Below are positions 36,606 to 50,173 of a DNA stretch of 64,000 nt, one piece after another. Below the pieces are notes generated by a model that made no database searches, was not told the origin of the DNA, and worked only from the letters and a program-made list of their open reading frames with translations. Positions within the stretch are counted from its first letter, which is position 1; every line of letters starts with the position of its first letter. The position numbers and the translations under genes are program-made. Location: NCBI GenBank assembly GCA_050084985.1, contig JBITNC010000001.1, positions 80,662,001 to 80,726,000 on the forward strand, written 5' to 3'. Source of the DNA: Nageia nagi. Taxonomy: Eukaryota > Pinophyta.

Positions 36606-37371
36606 TGTAGACTCTATATTGTGTAAAATATGAATATACATAATAAATAAAATGATCTACAATATAAGAAGAGATAGATATGTACACTATATCACATACA
36701 ACAAATATACATGAAAAACATGCACCTGATATGAAGTGTATGTACAATCCTCAAAAGCAAATAACAATGAATCTTTAAAGGATTGGAATCAAATTGGAGG
36801 TGAGCTCGTAATGGATCTTCGTATGTATCAATCAATAGTCTTTTCCATCATAATCTGAAACCCTCAATCTAGAAGATGCATATTGTTAGCCTAAGAGAAG
36901 CATGTCATTGACAGCTTAAGGAAAGCATGTTGTTAACTATGTGGGATATGTCAAATTATGCCATGCATGAAAGATAGAAATTTTTAAAGCTTAGATTATA
37001 ACAATTTCTCATAATAGATGGTATCAAGAGACACTATTACTTGATGAAGATAGCAGAAGAAAACCACCTATCAGAGATCTTGTCATATCAAAGAGTTTTG
37101 ATCTTTGGAGGTTAACCTATTCCACTTGCATATATAGTTGGCAAGGATATAGAAAGGAGTGAAGGTCGACATCTAGCAATAATATAAACTTTATTATATT
37201 TAAGATACTTTAAAATATTAACCATGATAAATGATATAACATTTAATATAACACATGGTATTACATTGTAATATCAATTTTATCTTGACATATGTAATAT
37301 TGCATTAAGTCATTTAGAAATTCTAAATATGATTTATTAAATAAATAATAAATTATTTTTAGGTGTATATA
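36606..37371 (-). repeat. 5' LTR of the old element
   Basis: Starts TGTAGACTCT. Its right end has decayed (AGGTGTATATA where the other copy has AGGAGTCTCCA). A primer binding site is not obvious; the adjacent minus-strand sequence is TTTTAGTGAACCTTGACG. Confidence 0.78.
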
Positions 37372-40169
37372 ACACTAATTCAAATACTTATCACATCCTA
37401 TTCTCAACCATAGGTAGCTACAAATCAAAAGTGTCACATGAACATTGAAGATTCTGGAAGGGTTGCATGTTAATGCATTATCGCTACCAACTAAGGTTAA
37501 TCCCTCTAGTTATAACATAAAGAGCTTTTTTCCAACCTCAAATGCATATGCTTGACTCTCCATATATAAGTGTCTTGCCTTACTTAAACCTATTATATCT
37601 TGATACTATTTTTTATCCACTTCACTCTTACACATCAACTTTACACTAGATGCTCCCTTTCCTTTATTATATGTATTTTTTTGCAATCCCATTGATCATT
37701 TTTGCTCACCAATGAACATTAATATAAAATTAAATTAAATTAAATATGTATATTATTTTAGTTAATTCCTTAAGGTCTTCTTTAATAAAAGTTACTTTGT
37801 AATTTTCACTACAAGCATATTTGCTAAATAACTCAAAAAGCTTCAAATACATTTCTACATCAATTGATAGAATCATATTTAAAATTATAATGATATTTAT
37901 GATGCTATCTTTTTTTCACTCTATCAAAATATTTTACCAATCCCATTTTCCATCATAGTTTACTTCAATTGATCTGTATAATCCAATGATTACAAATGTA
38001 TAGGTCCTTTATTATATTTTGAAATATGAAATAGTTTTTTATACTTTGACTTATCAAAACATAACTTTTTCTTACATTTATTGGTGTTTATTAATAAAAA
38101 TACCAATGATTATTTTTACCAATTTATAAATCTTTTTTGCAGGAGTATTTTTTATATTGTCAAAGATTTATGAAAATATGATAAATTTTTTAATGCAATT
38201 GTTAAACTTACCAATTTATTTTTACTAATTTATAAGTCTTTTTATATGTTTAAATAAAAAATTCTTAAATTATCAAAGGGAAAAAAATCAAAGGTCAAAT
38301 ATTAAAAAGAATGATTTTTAAGTAAAAAATTAATTTTAATACATTTGAACAAACCACTATATTTGAATTAACATATCCAAAATAGAAAGGAAAATTAAAA
38401 AGATATAGCTATTATTTTATAGAATTTCTCTTAAAATATAATATTATTGAAATAAAACCATCAACATTTCAATAATATAATTTTTAATACAAAATGAATA
38501 ATATGATTATTATTTTGTAGATAGATAAATAAGTAACCTATATTAGTCATCTATATTTAGTAGATCACTCAACAAACAAGTAATCTTTTTATAGAATTCA
38601 TAAAGCTTATCATTATAGGAACATTTTGATAAAATACCATTATTTAGTACAATATATTATGCAAAATATGTGCAATATTATGAAGAATTGTTTTTTTATA
38701 AGGCCATAAATAGTTGTCATGTAAAAGAAGCAAGCAAAAGTACAAATCAATCTAGTTAAAATTATAAGGACCCACTCCTAACATTTAAAATATCCCTAAT
38801 GTTTATAAAATCATATAATAGATTTGATGTTACTTAAAAAATATTTATAAAATCATAAGATAGATTTAATGGTACTTCAAAAATGCTTATAATGACATAA
38901 GATATAGGCTTGATGTTACTTCAAAAATCATATGATAGGTTTAATGTTACTTTAAGTAATACATTGAAAAGATTTATTTTGATGATACATGTGAAATACA
39001 ATTAGTTCAATTGAAATAATTGATGATTATGATAGAAAAGCCTTATAATGTCCTTTATATATATATATATTAGAATGATTATTTCTCACATAATGTATGA
39101 CCTACTTCATGAAATTAATAAATGATGAAAATTATTTACAATATTATATATAGAAAATGATATCTAAAATTATTTTGTTCATTTATGTCAATACCTCCTT
39201 TCAAAAGGTTCATTGTCTTAAAAACAAAATGTACAACCAACCACTTTTGGAAAACTAATATCTATCATTAAATTGTAAAATCCAAAATGTCATATCTATC
39301 ATATAAACAGTAATAATAATTTAACATTAGCTTAATATTAATTTCACATCTATTACATAACCAACATTAAATATTATCATATAAATTTTATATTGCATCT
39401 TTTATATAGATCCTATTAAAATGAAAAGTAAAAATTAATCAAAAATTTAACTTCATACTAATTATAAACATTGAAATTTCACTAATATCTTTACAAGTAT
39501 ATATTTTAAATTTTAATCGCTATTCATTCATAAATAATTACATTTATATTTGATCACATATATAAATAAGAAAAATTAAATATAGGAGATCAAGTCTAAT
39601 AAAGTCATTAACCTAGGACTACAACTTCCAAGCATTATGAGAGGTCATGTATAAATGAAGTGTCTAATCCAGTGAAAGATTCAAAATTAAAACCACAGAA
39701 GTGGATAGACTTATAAGGAATGGATGAAGAAAAACTCAATAGAGCATACAGATATTTAAATAAAAAAGAAAAGAAACTTCAAATCCAAATATATTAAAAA
39801 AAACCATCAAACTCAAAAATAAAGAAACCCTAAAAAAATAAAAATGCGCAAATAACATTTCATGTTAGATCAATATTTGAAATGTAAAGCCCTCCTTAAT
39901 AATCCACAACCTCATCACATGAGTTGTAGAGAACTTAAGCCAAGGTATGATTGATTTTAGTCAATTATAATTAAAAATAAGGCATTATTCAAGGTATATT
40001 TTAACACCCATCCTCCTAAATTGACATAAAAAATCCTGGCAAATCTCCCAAAAACTTGTTTATAAATGATGGTAAACTGATGGTGATAGGATAAATAGGT
40101 AGGCAATTTTTATATAAATTTTTAAAAAAAGATGTAAATAATTGGTAAAAAAATTGTAACCCAGACTTT
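37372..40169. other. No gene seen; short repeats at 38800-38955 and a (TA)n run
   Basis: Very AT-rich. Around 38800-38955 a ~55-bp imperfect unit (AATCATA(T/A)GATAG(A/G)TTTxATGxTACTT) occurs about three times. A TA microsatellite lies at about 39056-39072. Confidence 0.6.
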
Positions 40170-41135
40170 AATGGAAGGAAATGATACACCATTGAAAAGT
40201 TCATGAAAAACCCTTTCTAACGAGTGGTTATATGACCCATTTTGCTCAAAAAATGAGATCAAAGGTATGGATTTGAAGCTTTCTACTAGATGAAGGAAAA
40301 TGCAACCAACCTAGATGCATAGATATGCATCTAACTAGATTGCATATTTGTGCATCTAAGTCAATCACATTTTCTGACATCTTCTGACATCCTATAGAAA
40401 ATTTTAAATGCATTTTTTGAGTTCATTTTTTGAGTAAAATGGATCATGTAACCACTCGTTGGAAAGGTTTTTTCATGAATATTTCAATGGTGTGTCATTT
40501 TCCCCCATTAGTTGTCTTTAGAAAAAATTATAACCTATTGAAAATAGTAGATTTATTTTTCAAATTTCAAATTATAGATTATTACCTAAAACATTTTTTA
40601 GATACATCTAATGGGGGAAATGATATACCATTGGAAATTTCAAGAAAAACCTTTCCAATGAGTGGTTACATGACCCATGTTGCTCAAAAACTAAATCAAA
40701 GGCATTGATTTTAAGTTTCCTACCAAATGCAGGAAAATGCAACCGGATCGGATGCACAAATATGCATTTGACATGGTTACATATTTGTGCATTTGGGTCA
40801 ATTACATTTTTCTACATCCTGTTGGAAATTTCAAGTGCATATTTTGGCTTATTGTTTTAGCAAAATGGGTCATGTAACCACTCATTGGAAAGGGTTTTTC
40901 ATGATCTTTCCAATGATGTATCATTTTCTCTAATTGGACATCTCTAAAAAAGTTATAGGCAATAGTGTATAATTTTAAACTTGAAACATAGATCAACTAT
41001 TTTCAAAAGGTCATATTTTTTTAGGGACATCTAATGAGAGGAAATGATACACCATTGGAAAATTCATGATAAACCATTTCCAATAAGTTGTTACATGACC
41101 CATTTTATACAAAAAATAAGCTCAAGGTATGGATT
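40170..41135. repeat. Five ~95-bp blocks in alternating orientation
   Basis: Forward blocks start with ATGATACACCATTG at 40181, 40620 (ATGATATACC) and 41044, and run through GAGTGGTTACATGACCCAT. Inverted copies (ATGGxTCATGTAACCACTC ... CAATGGTGTGTCATTTTC) lie at about 40440-40505 and 40865-40930. The order is forward-inverted-forward-inverted-forward. Same-orientation copies are spaced 424-439 bp apart. The spacers hold further short palindromic ATGCAT-containing sequence. Short open frames here (40430-40708 and others) are by-products of the repeats. Confidence 0.85.
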
Positions 41136-41830
41136 TAAAGTTTCCTACTGCAGGAAAATGTAGCCAACCTAGATACACATATATGCATCTAACATGTCTA
41201 AAGTTAGCTACTTGATGTAGAAAAATGTAGTCAATTTGAATGTACATGTACGTATCCGACCCAGTTGCATAGGCCCTACTGGATGTAAGAAAATGCAATT
41301 GACCTATATGCATAGATATGCATTCAACCTAATTACATATGATTAAGCAACTAACCCAGATGCACAGAGATATGCATCTGACCCGATTGTATAGGCTTAT
41401 ACAACCAACCTAAATGCACAAATATGCATCTAACCTAATTGCATAGGCTTATGTAATTAGCCAAAATGTAAATATATGCATCCAACCCAATTATTAGTTT
41501 CAGATTGGTTGCAAGGAAGTGCTTATGATACAGACACAGGTTCCGACCTAGTTGTAGATAGATGCTTCCTACTCGTATGCAAGTTACTACTCAAATGCAG
41601 TTTCAAACTGAATGTAGGTTCTAATCAGATGCAGGTTCCAACCTAGTTGCAAGGAAATGCTATTGACCTAAATGTAATGCCTAATCTAGTTATAGATAGA
41701 TGCTTCTGATTTATCTTTTGATAGATGCTTTCGATTCGAATGCAAGTTCCTACTCAAATGCTTTCAACCTGGCTGCAAAAAGATGCTTCCAACTCAACTG
41801 CAAAAAGATCTCAATATCATAAAAGAGCAT
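41136..41830. repeat. Degenerate ATGCAT-rich repeats, about 50-bp period
   Basis: Repeated pieces of the form (A/G)ATATGCATC(T/C)(A/G)ACC(C/T)(A/G)ATTGCATAGGCTTA appear with roughly 53-bp spacing to about 41490. They then pass into GATGCTTCC/CAAATGCAG-type units to about 41830. The register is poor. Confidence 0.6.
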
Positions 41831-42638
41831 AAATTGAATATTGTTAGGTAACAATTACTTCCTCTATGATGTTGTGATGCATTGGTATCATTTGGATAAG
41901 GGAGTTTGATATGTATATGTATGTTAACCTATAAGTGGCTATTTAAGAGAGATTATTTATTACTTTTATAATTTTAAGGTGAATGAGCTAAATTAAGTTT
42001 AGAAAAAAGGGCTAATATATTTGAAATCATATTAAAAGGTTGCCTATATTAGTCAAGAATTTAATTTTATATGAAATATTAGCTCTACGGTGAGACCCAC
42101 CATATGCTATACTAGCCAAATCAAGAAGTGAAAATCTAGAATTATAGCCTTGATTCACCAATTTGCCCCTTAAAATATTCCCAAGCATTGTTATTTATGA
42201 TTTTTTGCTTTTTCAATATGGACTCAATGCACACAAAATCCCTAGCATTCTACAATCCCTTCCCAAACATCTTGTATAAATACAAATGAATAACTTATTT
42301 CAAGCAACACATTCTGAACTTTGAAGATAAAAATCAAAGAACCTATTGATGCATGATAGTTCTATAATATGCATATCTGAGTGATTCATAAGGTTACAAT
42401 AATTGACTATGGGATTTATGCAATAAGCTCATTTAGATTAATATTTGATCATGATTCAATATCACTACTTTGTTGAAGAATTCCTAGTGCATTTTGAAAA
42501 AAAAAAAAAATTATGCATGGATTGAATGGATAAGCATCCTAGATTTACACTATGGTCAATTGGATTCTCCTTTATTACAAATTTTTATGGCATAATCTCC
42601 TTTTTGCGAAGTTTTAAAATGTTAAACTTATAAAAGCC
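41831..42638. other. No gene seen
   Basis: AT-rich sequence up to the target-site duplication of the next element. An A13-14 run lies near 42496-42510. Confidence 0.5.
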
Positions 42639-42643
42639 CTAAA
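42639..42643. repeat. Target-site duplication, left copy (CTAAA)
   Basis: CTAAA precedes the TGTTGG edge of the left LTR and is repeated exactly at 50833-50837. Confidence 0.85.
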
Positions 42644-43307
42644 TGTTGGAATTTATAATGCATTATTTTGTAAACAACCTAGGTATATTGTTCCTAATTA
42701 ATTGAAAATCAAAAGAACATATACAACACCTAAATTAGAACGAAAAAAATTTGCAATATATAATAATCCACTTATTATGTGAATTATCTATGTATGCAAA
42801 TGTGAATCCTCATCTCTTTTATATTAGGGGTATTTCCACATGTGTATGTAGTCTCACATACTTAAAATAGAAGTATGAGCATATGTAACTATTTAATAGG
42901 TATGGATGGAAAGTCTTCCACCTACCATTCTCACCTAATGTGAGGATATGGATATCCTATGGACTTTGGTATTCCTTTGGGGTAAAAAGATAGATCAAAG
43001 TAGTATTTTAGCATATAAAAGGAAGGTTAGACTTTGTTGTAAATGAAAAACTTGTAGAAGCATCATCATGATACTAGTTTGTTGAGAGATCTAAGTTGAT
43101 AGAAAGGATGTAAAAGAGGTATTAAGAAGAATAGTAATAGATTTAGATTCAAGTGGATGTATTCTCTTAAAGAGGAACCACTATACTTCTTATGTGTCAC
43201 TTTGTGTGATTTATTATTATTGTTTTGAGAGTAAGATGTTGTAATGAGTATTAATTTGTTAGAGTATGCACAAGTGATCCTGGTTAAAGAATCCTTAAAT
43301 TCCTTCA
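42644..43307 (+). repeat. 5' LTR of the non-coding element
   Basis: From TGTTGGAATTTATAATGC to TTCCTTCA. Contains a TATA-like CATATAAAAGG near 43011 and the conserved motif AAGTGGATGT..GAGGAACCACTATAC at 43151-43186. Confidence 0.88.
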
Positions 43308-43309
43308 CT

Positions 43310-43321
43310 TGGTATCAAATT
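43310..43321 (+). promoter_or_regulatory. Decayed primer binding site
   Basis: TGGTATCA followed by AATT matches the first eight bases of the initiator-tRNA-Met PBS. It lies two bases after the LTR, the same offset as in the intact element at 25871-25882. Confidence 0.65.
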
Positions 43322-45779
43322 CTCCTTGTGATCACCTCCTTCAAATTTTAGCTACATCATCTTGAGGTAACTCTCATTCAAGGTATATAAAACCTCTAAT
43401 CTTGTTTCAATTTTTAGAAACTAAAAGTTAATACTTTTCTTTTATGCTAAAACTTAAGGTTGAAAATACCTTATTATAAATATTTGATGGCAATTATAAT
43501 TTTTTTATGCCTTTATAAATTAATAGATTATGTCAATAATCTTATGGCCAATTTTTGTGCACATCTTTTGATCAATAGAATAATTTTTTGAAGTAAATAA
43601 TTATTGTAATTTTTTTTGCAATATATGACATTTTTTTAAGAATTATATAAAATTATGAAAGCAAAATTTTATTTTTGCAATAATTAATTATGCCATAAAT
43701 TAATTATGTCAAATATATTACTATAGAAACTATTTTTTGCAAAGCTTAAAAATTTTAAGATTAATTTTTGTAAAATGGTAAGTATTTAATGCAACTTTTT
43801 ATGATATTATCATATAACTAAGCTCAATTTGCACGATTTAGATGTGTTTATCTAGTTGATAACTGTTAGAAATTATTATCCACTCTATATATATATTTTC
43901 ATGGGAGGTAAATATAAAGTGGAGGTTTTTTTTTTTTTGAGTAATTTTTTTTTGTATGTGGGTGAGAGCATCTTTTAAAAAGTAAAGAATTTTTTTTTAA
44001 GAACATGGGTTGCCAATAATAAAATGCATTTTTTCTAAAGTGGGAGGAGTTTTTTTTATAACGAAAAAAAAGCATGGGACTATTTTGAGCATATTTTTTT
44101 AAAGGTATCTTTTACAAATAAAGTCTTTAGCTTTTTAAAGAGATAAGTTTTTTGGAATTCTTTTTAAGAAAAGAAGAGGTAAATTTTAAAATTGCTCATT
44201 TTAAATGAGGAAGGTAATTATTGCACTTTTTTCAAAAGAGAATGATAAGCTGTCAACTCATACTTTGCATATTTTTTTTTTCCCTTAAATATTTGGTGCT
44301 AAGTTTTATTCATGACCATTAATAAATGCAATGCAATTTTTAAGCTTATTCCTTATTAATTTTTAAGCTTACACCTATGAGAGGACATGTGGTATTAAAA
44401 GTGAAAATAGTGGAGTGGATGGGCAATAACAAATGCAATTCTTTTTAACTCTCTACTTATTAATTTATTTTCTTTTTAGTAAAAAAAATATAAAGCCATA
44501 TGATTTATATATTTTTTTAAGTCTCACAAATAAAGTGAATTGGTCTTTTAATGGACTTGAGCAAAATTTATATTTTGTCATAAGATAATGTAAGCATATT
44601 ATAAAGTTAAATTATTGTACATTTATTAATTATTGTGCACAGGCTTTATTTTTTGAAAGTTAAAATTTGCAACCATTTTGTTTGGTTAAGTTTTGCAAAA
44701 ATTTTGAAGGTAATTTTTTGCAAATTATCATTGCAACAAATTTTTGTAAGTATAATAAATTTTCAATGTAAATTAGACTAATTCATAACTTTTAAAGCTA
44801 AAAATTTTAGCAATAATTATTTGATAATGTCTAATACATTGCAAACCAATTTTTGCATACTTTAATGCAATTTTTTTCTTATGTTTAATGCAAACAAAAG
44901 CGAGAAGTTGCATTAAACACTAATTGTTGTGAATATGCATAAGGTTAATTATTTTTGAATCTGCATAATAGTGCTAGGATATGCTATTGTTTGAAGTAAA
45001 AAAAAAAAAAAATTCTTTCAAACTTTTATAGGCACTATCCTTATTGGTTGCAATGTTATTATGCTAGTATATGCACATTGTTAAAATGAAAACTTTGTGG
45101 TCATTTGTATTGATATTGCACATTATGAAGAAGTATTGTTATCATGATTCTATATGCACTAAAATGAAAATTTATACTAGAGTTTGAAGTGAAAAATGAG
45201 ATTTCTTTCAAACCTTATATACACTATGCCTAATGTTTATTGGACTATGAATTGATATATTCAAATTTATGTATATCTACACATTTGTTATTTTATATCA
45301 ATGGTTAATGTGGAAGTTTTTGAACTTCCAAAATTTTTTTTATGCACATTATTTGAAGTAATTTTTTCTTTAAATTATCCTCATTATTTGTGCATATTAT
45401 TGGATGAAATTTTTTTGTTATGCACACATTCTTATTTGTGCACATTGTTCTGAATTCTAAGTTGGTTGAAAATTTTGAGTTGTGCACAAATTCATGTTGG
45501 AGTAAAGTTTGTAAATTTTCTTAACATTAAAATTATTATGCATTAATCCTAAAAAATTTTACTTATGCATAATGGATAATATATTTGTTAGAGTGCAAAG
45601 TTTCTAAACTTTCTCTATAAGATTTATTGAGGATAATTCAATATTGATTACCTTTGCATAAGTAAAAGGAAGTATACGAGTACCTTTAGGAATTGTACAT
45701 TCCTCTCTAATTTTGTAGAGCTTAGTAATATGCAACATTTTTTTTATAAAGTTACTCCTAAGGAGGATTATAAAATTCA
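43322..45779. other. Non-coding, T-rich interior of the element
   Basis: Long T runs (for example 43927-43938 and 43948-43955), AATTTTTGCAA-type repeats and no coding-like frame. It holds short dispersed TGCACATT-type repeats that recur at 47530-47760. Confidence 0.6.
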
Positions 45780-46270
45780 AATTTTTTTAAAAAATATATA
45801 TACTTCCATGATTAGAAAACTTATCTATGTTTATGGATTGATGCTTCTATACTTCCATGATTGGGAAGTTTAATCATGTTTATGGATTGATGCCACTATA
45901 CTTTCATGTTTGAAAATTTTATTCATATAGATGAATTTTTTGCCACATTGCTACTTGTTAGCAAGTTATAGTGGATGGAGTGGTTAAAAAAGTTTGCCCT
46001 TCTCCATGACTACATTGTTGGAGTGGTTAAAAAGGTTCATCCTTCTCCATTATTGCACATTATTGGAGTGGTTAAAAAGGTTCATATTCCTCCAAAATTG
46101 CAATTATTTGATAAAATTTGAATCTATGTTAATGGATTAAAGCTACCAAATTTAATCATATGCATCTTGACTAATAGCATTGTCAAGTTGGCATTTATGG
46201 CTTAAAAATATGGACTTGGTGATATAATCAAGTTGTTATGGCTTGTAAATCTTGACTTGGTAGTTTAATC
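45780..46270 (+). repeat. Tandem short repeats in the 3' interior
   Basis: Three kinds follow one another. About 65-bp units contain ACTTCCATGATT..TTTATGGATTGATGC (45805-45930). Three ~48-bp units carry TGGAGTGGTTAAAAA(A/G)GTT..CCTTCTCCAT (45970-46095). A TTGACTTGGT..TAATCAAGTTG pair lies at 46190-46275. The second kind resembles the 49-bp repeats in the coding copia copies. Confidence 0.6.
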
Positions 46271-46599
46271 AAGTTGGAATTTGTTAGTTTATGGTATGGT
46301 TAAAGTAACATTATCACAAGAGTATTTGTTTAGTGAAGTTGTCATCAAGAGGGAGAAAAATGTTATGAGAAGGTTATGATGTGATGACACCCTCATATAC
46401 CAAAAAATCAAAATCAAAAATCAAAATTTTTTTATAATGATTATTGATATTATGCACATATGATATTGTTGATATACATGCTCATGGATGATACATTTTA
46501 TCACATGTGATATTATTAGATATAATAGTTGATGATATATGTCATATTTTATGTTGTGCATATGTGATTACTTGGCATATTTGTATGCATCATTTTTTT

Positions 46600-47446
46600 A
46601 ATTTATGAATGATATTATAAATGAATGTATGATGCATCTAACTAATCATGTTTATGAGCTTCTTGTAGCTTGCAAATTTCTTCTTGAGATTGTAAATTAC
46701 TTTGGGTATGCAGGCTCATGAAGGCTCATCATATAAATATGTTGTTGAAAGAATACTTTTGTATATTAAAATCATTTATGGTTAATGATTATATTATAAA
46801 ACTATTTGTTAAAATGGTTAAGTAGTTGAGCCATTGTAGAACCATCTATATTCTATTACTTTCTCACAAGTTCTCATCTCCGATTGTATTCTTATGGAGG
46901 AGAATTCTCTTACTCTTTCTCTTTATTTTTTTACTCTCTACCCCAATATTGCATTAAAAGGGAATGTTGAAAATTATAATGCATTATTTTGTAATTTTTT
47001 TATTTTAATGTAAACTCATAATGTAAATCCACTTAATGCTTAAAGTATCTTTAAATACCTTAAAGCATTAAGGGAATAAATATGAAAATGTTTTAATCTT
47101 ACTTTTAGGTAAAAAGGTGGTTAAAGAGTGGGTTTCATCTTATAAATTGAGGAGTACCTTTCCCTCTCATTGTACTTGAAGAAGCATAAAGATACTAGTA
47201 TTATAGAGTTGCAAGAATGCTCTTGTAGGAGCTTTGTAAAATAATTCTTGAGAATTTGTAGGATAATTATCTTATGAGAAGTAATAGAAAGGATGGTTCA
47301 AAGTGGATGTACTCCCTTAGTTGGAGGAACCACTATACATGATGTATTATCATTTATATGATTGGTTCTTAGTTATATGGTTGAATGCTAAATTTCTTGG
47401 AGAAGCTTCAAGGTGATCTTGGTTATATAATCCTTTAATTATATCA
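46600..47446 (+). mobile_element. Nested 3' end plus LTR of a related element
   Basis: Positions 46600-46955 repeat the conserved pre-PPT module: ATGCATCTAAC, then TCATGTTTATGAG, TGGTTAATGATTATATT and GGAGGAGAATTCTCTTAC. A PPT-like AAAAGGGAA (46956-46964) follows, then a 482-bp LTR (46965-47446, TGTTGAAAATTATAATGC to TTATATCA). The LTR has the shared motif at 47301-47338 but is otherwise unlike the outer LTRs. No partner 5' LTR was found. Confidence 0.65.
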
Positions 47447-47805
47447 ATAACAAATAAAAAAAGGGAGGGAGGTTGTATTATATTGTATTTATCAATAAAA
47501 AGAGTTATTGTTATTATATTTGCACATTATTTGAAATGAAAAATTTATGTAAAATTTCTTCAAACTTTACTTTATACACATTGGTAGGATGAAAAATTTA
47601 TCCTCAAAATGGTGGTTGTGTACATTAGTTGATATCCTTGTTGGAGTAAAAGGTTTGTAAACTTTATGCAAATTATTATGCATATTCATTTTTGTAGGAT
47701 GAAAAATTATCCTCAGAACTTTGGTTGTTCACATTTGTTGATATTATTTGTTGGAATTGTGTATACTTTATCCAAATTGAATGATTATGCATTATGGTAA
47801 TAAAT

Positions 47806-49373
47806 TAATATCATATATTCTTTCATATGAAGTTGACATCATACCATAATAATTCTCCCCTATGAGGGAAACTTTATGAAAAGAAAGGCATCAAAGTGAT
47901 TAAATAATCTATATGTCAATATACATATCATTTAACATGCTTGTCTTAATGTAATTAAACATCCATTACATGATATTATATTAAATCAATATCATATTTG
48001 TTTTAGTGCACTTATGCACATAAGATCTTATAACAAAATATGTAATCCAATTGACCTTGTTATTGGGTCATACAAATTGAGTTAACATCTAAAAAGTAGA
48101 TTTATTTACATATTTTATATTTATTCCTTATTTATAAATAATATAGGCAATATCATTGCATTGTAGGTTATAAGTTCTTGTATAGTAATATTGCATAAAA
48201 AGGCAAATCTAAGGTCCTAATAAGGCTCCTCTTTTATTGAAAACTAGTAACAGGAGGTACTCAAGTGGTGGCATTTAACCTTGGAGTCTTTAACTCCTTG
48301 ATTACCTCATGTATATGTTTAAGGAGCATTTATATCTTAGTAATGAACTCATTTCACTCCTTGATGAGCATGTAAAATGCGTGATCATACACCACCCTTT
48401 GCTTATTAAAAACTTCATATCATAAACATGATTCATGGAAAGGCTTATTGACATGCTCCATTAATGAATCATTGGCCAAATCTCTCAATGATGAAGCCTC
48501 CCTAGAAGTAGTTGGAGTATCATGTGAGCCCAATGATGAACCTTCCCCAACATTATTTTATAAACCTTCTCATACATCCCCCTCATTTGAGAAGTACCCT
48601 AAGCGAGCTAGGAACTAGATCACCATAACTAGAATTATGTCACTTAGTTCATATGTAAATCACTATTTCTAAAGTAAGCATTACTTTGTGAAGCAATAAA
48701 TGCCACCATCTCTTTTAATTGAGTTATTCATGCTTGCTTACATGATATTTATTCAAGTGATACCAATTATATAATCATTTTATACCAATGTGAAGGCTTA
48801 TAAATGATAACATCAATTATAAGTGATGAACAATTTAAAAAAAAATATTGTAGTGAATTTTTAGAAATTGGTATTCATCGAAATAATAATTATGTATCAT
48901 ATAATTATACATAATCATTAATGTGCTTTACATAAGTAGCCATCGTAATCTATCTAAAAGATCAAGGCAATTATCAAGAATATTTATCTTTTCATCAATG
49001 AATTAAGGTAAGTATTATTTTCATTAAGTTAATAATCAAATAAGTTAATAAATGTAAATAATAACATCAATTGCTAACTTGACCATACTACTAGTCAAGA
49101 TGTACAATGATAACCATCAATTTGACCATACCACTAGTCAAGATGCATATGTTCTTCTCCATTTATAAATATGTTAAATTGAAGGTTTAAGGTCTCCAAT
49201 AACAATAATATATCCCGGATGAAGAACAAGCCATAAAATGCTGACATATGTTCTAATCCATTTATAAACATGTTGAAGTGGAGGTTCAAGATCTCCAATA
49301 ATAATACTACAACCTAGATAAAGAATAAGTTCTGATATGATGTTAATTTCATATGAAAGAATATATGATATTA
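47806..49373. repeat. Segment bounded by 41-bp inverted repeats
   Basis: 47806-47846 and 49333-49373 are inverted copies with 38 of 41 bases matching, 1.5 kb apart. No flanking target-site duplication was found. Positions 49060-49330, read on the minus strand, hold tandem repeats like those at 46140-46190 (CATATGCATCTTGACTA). The segment may therefore be an inverted piece of the same retroelement family rather than a DNA transposon. Confidence 0.6.
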
Positions 49374-50164
49374 ACTTCCATATAATAAGGTTGTGAAAAT
49401 AATAATAATAATAAAATCATAGCATAAAGTTATATGAACCTATATAATCTCTTAGGATGGTAAAGTTATCCTTAAGGGGGAGTGAAGTATGAATTTTTGG
49501 ATTTCTTATATACTTCATCTATTTTCCTCTCTTGGGATGGTAAAGTTTTCCTTCAAAATCTTTTGTTGTATAATCCTTTTATGTGTACTATTATACTAAG
49601 TTGTCCACATGTGAACAACTTGTTTATGCACTTTGGAACATATGATGAACCTTATGTATATTATTTAGTTAGACACATATGATGAACTGATAATTGCATT
49701 ATGATTAATGATCAACACATGTTTATTTATACAATAGGTGAATATAGGTTTACTTAGCATCTTTATGATGACTTATAGTGCACTATTTTATTGGTTTATG
49801 TATGGTATTATTTGATGTTAAAATGAATGTGCATCTAATTGATCATGTTTATGAGTTACTTATATCTTGCAAGTTTCTTTTAGAGATTGCATGTTACTTA
49901 GTTTGGGTATGTAGGTTTATGGAGGCTCATCATGTCAACAAATTATTGAATGATTACTACTTGTACAGTATAAACATTTATTATTGATGATTATTGTATT
50001 ATAAACCATGTGTTCAAATGGTTAAGTAGTTGAGCCTTGTTTAATATCTAAATTTTATTACTTCTCAAGATTTCAAGTTCTCATCTCCTTTTGTATTTCT
50101 TATGGAGGAGAACTCTCTTACACTATTTTTCTACCTTCTCTTATATCTAGCCTAGTATTGCATT

Positions 50165-50173
50165 AAGGGGGAG
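50165..50173 (+). promoter_or_regulatory. Polypurine tract of the non-coding element
   Basis: AAGGGGGAG directly before the TGTTAG edge of the 3' LTR. It is identical to the PPTs of the two coding copies on the other strand. Confidence 0.9.

Larger units (their letters stand above)
32467..37371 (-). mobile_element. Old LTR retrotransposon, probably minus orientation, largely non-coding
   Basis: Two direct repeats of about 750-765 bp (32467-33215 and 36606-37371) lie 3.4 kb apart. The ends form TGTAGACTC and GAGTCTCCA, a TG...CA inverted pair (one end is intact in each copy). Directly right of the left LTR, the minus strand reads TAAAGAGGAAAAAAG, a good polypurine tract. This puts the 5' LTR on the right. 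Flanking pentamers ACATT and ACACT match at four of five bases. No protease, RT or integrase motif was found inside; one unrecognised frame sits at the gag position. A non-autonomous or heavily decayed element, superfamily unknown. Confidence 0.7.

Noticed and set aside
43859-47451. ATAAC pentamers at 43859-43863 (before TGTTAGAAATTAT) and 47447-47451 (after the inner LTR), suggesting a nested element with target duplication
   Set aside because: The sequence after 43864 does not align with the inner LTR at 46965-47446 beyond the first 14 or so bases, so the pentamer match is probably chance.
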